In this document: piece by piece, positions 60,335 to 64,000 of the stretch
Layout of the letters: each line of letters starts with the position of its first letter
Numbering within the stretch: position 1 is the first letter of the stretch
DNA from: Membranipora membranacea
Lineage: Eukaryota; Bryozoa; Gymnolaemata; Cheilostomatida; Membraniporidae
DNA length: 64,000 bases
NCBI GenBank assembly: GCA_914767715.1
Contig: OU612068.1
Location: forward strand, 24,800,001 to 24,864,000
Direction of reading: 5' to 3'
Translations under genes and position numbers: made by a program
Notes under the pieces: generated by a model
The model's input: the letters and a program-made list of their open reading frames with translations, nothing else
The model's database searches: none
What the model was told of the DNA's origin: nothing

Positions 60335-61000
60335 ACCAGGCAGGCAGGCTGGAATATTTTGGAAAAAAATTGAGGGGTATGTACTGTATTGTGGGAATTT
60401 CAAGCAATAGAGATCCCAAGGTTGCCAATACAGAACACTGTCGTTTCTGCTAGGTTTAACGTTTCAGAGGATAATAGATCAGTAAAAGTATCATATTCGG
60501 AAAATCAGAAACAGAAAGTTATCTGAAAAGCAATTTTGAGGGAGGTATTGACCGACCTGCTGATGGAAATTTAGTAAATTTTTTCTCATGATATAGTTCA
60601 ATTTTTCAAATGTCAGATTCAGTTGATCAGCATGGGAGATAGGGTTGCGGCAGTTAGACAATCAATTTGTCTCTCTATGCAACCAAAGTCAAGCTAGTTC
60701 TACAGCTGAACTCAAAGAAAAAATTTACCAAATGTTTAGTCACATTTACTTCAATGCGCTCTATACCAGCTATACAATATTTTTCTCTTACAATGCAAAG
60801 TGTCCATTTTAGTGAGTGATTGGGTTAGTAAATAATTTAAACTTAAGCGTTAATTTCTCGAACATCCAAATCCTATTAAGGCCCTTATTATATCTCATTG
60901 ATTGCATTGCAGTTATTGAAGACTTCTTGCATTTTGTATTTTCACAAATCTAATAATGCAGTAAATCCTTAGAAGCCTTCACATTTGGACATTATACCCC
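60335..61000. other. No supported gene
   Basis: I see no exon pair, RNA gene or terminal repeat here. The sequence separates the small-gene flank from the next unit A copy. Confidence 0.4.
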
Positions 61001-62120
61001 TAACAAACAAACCAACGTTAATATAATTTATCAAAGTAAATGATGGATTTCACATCAAAATTGCTTGATCACTTGTCAAAAATCTTGCAATGCACATTAT
61101 CTATGCTGGACAGGATGCACATAGTCTAATATTTTTAGCTTATAAATGATCAAATGGTAACTTACACATACGCTTCCCACTACCGACAATGAAAAGCAAA
61201 GAGGGAAAATGACATGATGTGTTGTTTTGCATATGAGAATAATTGTTGATTACAACAGACGGATGCTTGATACTGTTATAGGTGATAAAAAGAAGGCGTG
61301 ATTATTGGGCTCTAAAATATATTATATCATTTCGTATAATTATTCAGGTGCAATAAGTTTCGGTTCCATAATATCGCACATTCAGAGGAGAATGCTTGCT
61401 GTACCACACTTTTATCAGACAGGTAACAGAGATCGAATTTGTTTAGTTCGTTAGCTTTCATATTTACAAGTCTACCCCACACAGAGAACCAAAGTCTAAA
61501 GCTAAACTCCCACATTCCAGTCTTGTTACACAATGTATGTCTTTTCTGAAATGTTTTGGTCAATCCATCGCATGACATATTAGCAGTTTCAATTGCTGAT
61601 ATGCTGACAGAAATTTTCCTAAATACAGATCCCACGCTGCAAGTTACTCAATATGTATGGTGATGTAATTATAGATTTTCCATTTTTATTCTGGTGCAGA
61701 TTAAGTCAGGGACTTTTATCCTTTCACTTCTCACACAGGCTTTCAGTATGGGAAATGTCAAAGGAAACATTCATTCAATATCATTCCTTGTATCATCTCC
61801 AAAATTAGCTTGCAGAAACTAGCGCTAGCCGCAATTAACTCACCTCCCTCGATCCCCTTACATCAAGCAATCTAAACACAATCACCAAGGTGTTTTATTT
61901 TTTTGGTGTCTTGAATAGTTGGTATATTTGGAAGCTGTAAACAAAGTAGATAAAATAGCTAGCAAATTGGTTCAAACTTCAACCTTACCAGGTCTACTAA
62001 TTATTTTCAATTCACCTGAGGCATAGCTCAACCTTCTTTGTTTAATTGCTAAACTTGAAGCACTTATGGTTTGATCGTCTTTTGATTAATTAAAATTTTT
62101 GTTCTGCTAATGCATGTTTT
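61000..62120. repeat. Unit A, diverged copy 5
   Basis: Matches unit A in order (ATCTATGCTGGACAGGATGC, then ATATCGCACATTC, then the region ending TTTTTGTTCTG). The minus-strand open frame here is not kept in other copies. Homology ends just before the exon candidate at 62,129. Confidence 0.7.
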
Positions 62121-62128
62121 TTTTTCAG

Positions 62129-62708
62129 CTATATGCTGGCCCGATGCTCATTTGCATCGTTATCATTACCACAGCCTGTATGGTGTTTTCATTTGCTGGC
62201 GGGTACATTAACTCAAAGGTAGGAGTGTATAACTTCAAATTGTTTTGATTTACGACTCTCGCTCCCCTTTTTCTCCGGTTAAGTTTTATTGTTTGCTCTG
62301 GTGCACTTGGAAGAACATCTTTTTTTTTACGAAGATTGTTGTAAAAAATATTGAAAAAAAACAACAAAAAAATGGGGATCTAGTTTGTATCCCCAATAGA
62401 TTGGTGGCTGATAGATGACTACATAGATTTTTTGTCTATCTGAAAGACCTAGGAAATGATGTCGCTATTGTAAGCAATACAATATAAAGTTGCTGGCAGT
62501 CCATGGCCCTCTTTTGTTTCCACTGTTTGTATTTAACTGAGCAACCAACATAGCATAGCCTGTTTGGAAATTGTCGGAGAGAAATTTGTTTTTGATGACG
62601 AATAGAAGTAATCATGTTTTATTTTCATTTCGCTCTCTCAGCATATTATGTAATTCAACAATTCGTCTACTTGATTGGTGCTCTAATTGTTTTCAGGATA
62701 GTCAATAA
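62129..62708 (+). CDS. Membrane-segment exon candidate, partial gene
   Basis: Exon candidate 62,129-62,218 is exactly 30 codons between a TTTTTTTTTCAG acceptor and a GTAGGA donor. It encodes a hydrophobic stretch, GPMLICIVIITTACMVFSFA, followed by GGYINSK, a typical transmembrane segment. A possible next exon at 62,697 (TTTTCAG acceptor) gives DSQ and a stop at 62,706-62,708, so this could be the C-terminus of a membrane protein. Upstream exons were not found; unit A sequence lies before it. The family is not recognised. Confidence 0.4.
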
Positions 62709-64000
62709 TGTAACACCTACCTATATATCAACCCTCCTTTGGCCAGTCTTAGGTTTTACCAGCTGGGTTGCTTCATGACATGCATAGCTAAGAGAAATTA
62801 TGCCTTCTTGAGCTTCTCAGCTAGAATATCACGCGTATTATAATAGGCCAGAAGCAGCTATAGCATAAGTTGTTATGGCACGGACAATATTTGATGGCAG
62901 GATACTGATCACGTTTTATATTTCATGGATGTATGTTCTGTAAAATTAACCGGGTGTACCCAGTTGTAGTGTTCATATTTAGAAATTAAAGGTGTTTTGT
63001 TTTGGCATTATATGTGTGGGGAAATAACTCCTATTCTGTGTAATCTAACTAATCTAATCATCAGGGAATTCCAGGTTGAAACTGCATTGTGGGAATTTTG
63101 TTTACTTGCCAATTAATTCACCAAGTAAACTTGTAGAAAAGTCTGCTCGTATCAGACCAGCACAAATTGAAAAAATTCAATTGAATTATGTCAAACTTGT
63201 TATGGGACTAGTATGATATTGTATGGTCTTAAGACCACTGTCTTTGGGCAATTACAAACAACATTTTTTGATGCTTCAATGGCCTCTTATGTCATTTTTC
63301 GGCTGGATATCTTTTGCATAACACAGGAACAAAGAGTTCAAAGAGTGCCTCACTTTTCAGAAAGAAACCCAACTGTCAGAGTCTGAAAAACTTAGATGTG
63401 CCAGCTTCGCATTCTTTCCTAACATGCTAATGACATGATATGGGGATATGCGGTAGCGCTGTCTCTCACCAACCACCTCATGCAATGATAAAACATATAC
63501 AATGTAGAACCCAGGACTATAGTCTTGACTTGTGCCAACTGCATCAAACTCTTGACTTCCCACTAATAACATATCGATAGTGTGAATATTTGGGATATGT
63601 AGTAGTGCTGCGGCTGACCTCTTCAACTGGGTACATACTTTTTTCCTACATCAAATTTTTCTCACGCTATCATGTTTTGAGCATTTTTACGTCTAGGCTG
63701 CTTGTTGTCTTGTTCTCGTTGAGATGTAGTGCTGTCGCTGACCACCTTTTATAATGATGTGATAGAATATTATTGTTAAAATCATACATATAGTAGTGTT
63801 TCCTGCTGAACATTTTAATCACTTAACATTTCACTTACCTAACCGATTGTGAAGAAAATTGCAGGTATGCTGCCGCTGACATGTTTGCTACAACAGGATA
63901 CACTCTCAATTTTGGATTCAGCACATTGTTTTACCCTAGATATACCCTTGTTTTAAACTTGTAACATTTTACTTATTATTAGCGATTGTGAGAAAAATTG
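62709..64000. other. No supported gene; weak tandem motif
   Basis: A motif like GTAGTGCTG-CGCTGACC recurs near 63,450, 63,600, 63,725 and 63,870. The spacing is about 120-150 bp, with AATGAT or TTTTA-rich sequence between. It may be a decayed short tandem repeat. No coding sequence is supported. Confidence 0.4.

Overview
This window looks like AT-rich, intron-rich metazoan DNA, most likely from a marine invertebrate. I cannot name the species. The evidence is GT/AG introns with polypyrimidine tracts, tRNA-derived SINEs, CR1/L2-like LINEs, animal-type CACTA (EnSpm) and FLYWCH-MULE transposases, and many short inverted-repeat elements. Conventional host genes are almost absent. Nearly everything recognisable is mobile or duplicated DNA.

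Layout. 1-28 kb is a decayed tandem array of long direct repeats, called here unit A and block B. It carries Val-type tRNA genes and pseudogenes, two short MITEs (10,262-10,628 and 11,746-11,965) and a 2.9-kb TIR element (23,553-26,488). The only intact small host-like gene is at 6,499-6,901. It has two exons and encodes 87 residues of an unrecognised basic protein. A decayed paralogue lies at 11,103-11,322, and a transposon-split paralogue lies at 54,950-59,991. 28-31.6 kb holds two LINE remnants in opposite orientation; the first is a 1.6-kb insertion with an exact 15-bp target-site duplication.

32-51.6 kb is the core of the window. A nearly complete multi-exon MULE transposase gene (32,047-40,207) has a triplicated 84-nt exon, an acidic region, a FLYWCH zinc finger and a DDE core. 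It is followed by a 1.7-kb minisatellite. Next comes a multi-exon CACTA Tnp2-type transposase gene (42,616-51,542). One intron of that gene holds a second, internally deleted MULE copy, flanked by the same minisatellite in inverted orientation, so tandem arrays appear to act as the terminal repeats of the MULE.

52-54.2 kb holds LINE fragments. 55-60 kb holds three non-autonomous CACTA-type elements, each with CACTG or CACTA ends and a 3-bp target duplication. One is a 4.35-kb foldback that splits exon 1 of the third small-gene copy. Removing the foldback and one TSD copy makes that exon collinear with the intact paralogue. 61-64 kb holds another unit A copy, a membrane-segment exon candidate and weak repeats.

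How the parts relate (inference). The CACTA transposase is a candidate source of activity for the foldback and the two MITEs, but I could not find matching CACTA termini around the transposase gene. The MULE copies share coding region and 3' minisatellite, which suggests duplication or transposition of the whole element. The small-gene family shares a TATA promoter block as well as coding sequence, so it spread by segmental duplication.
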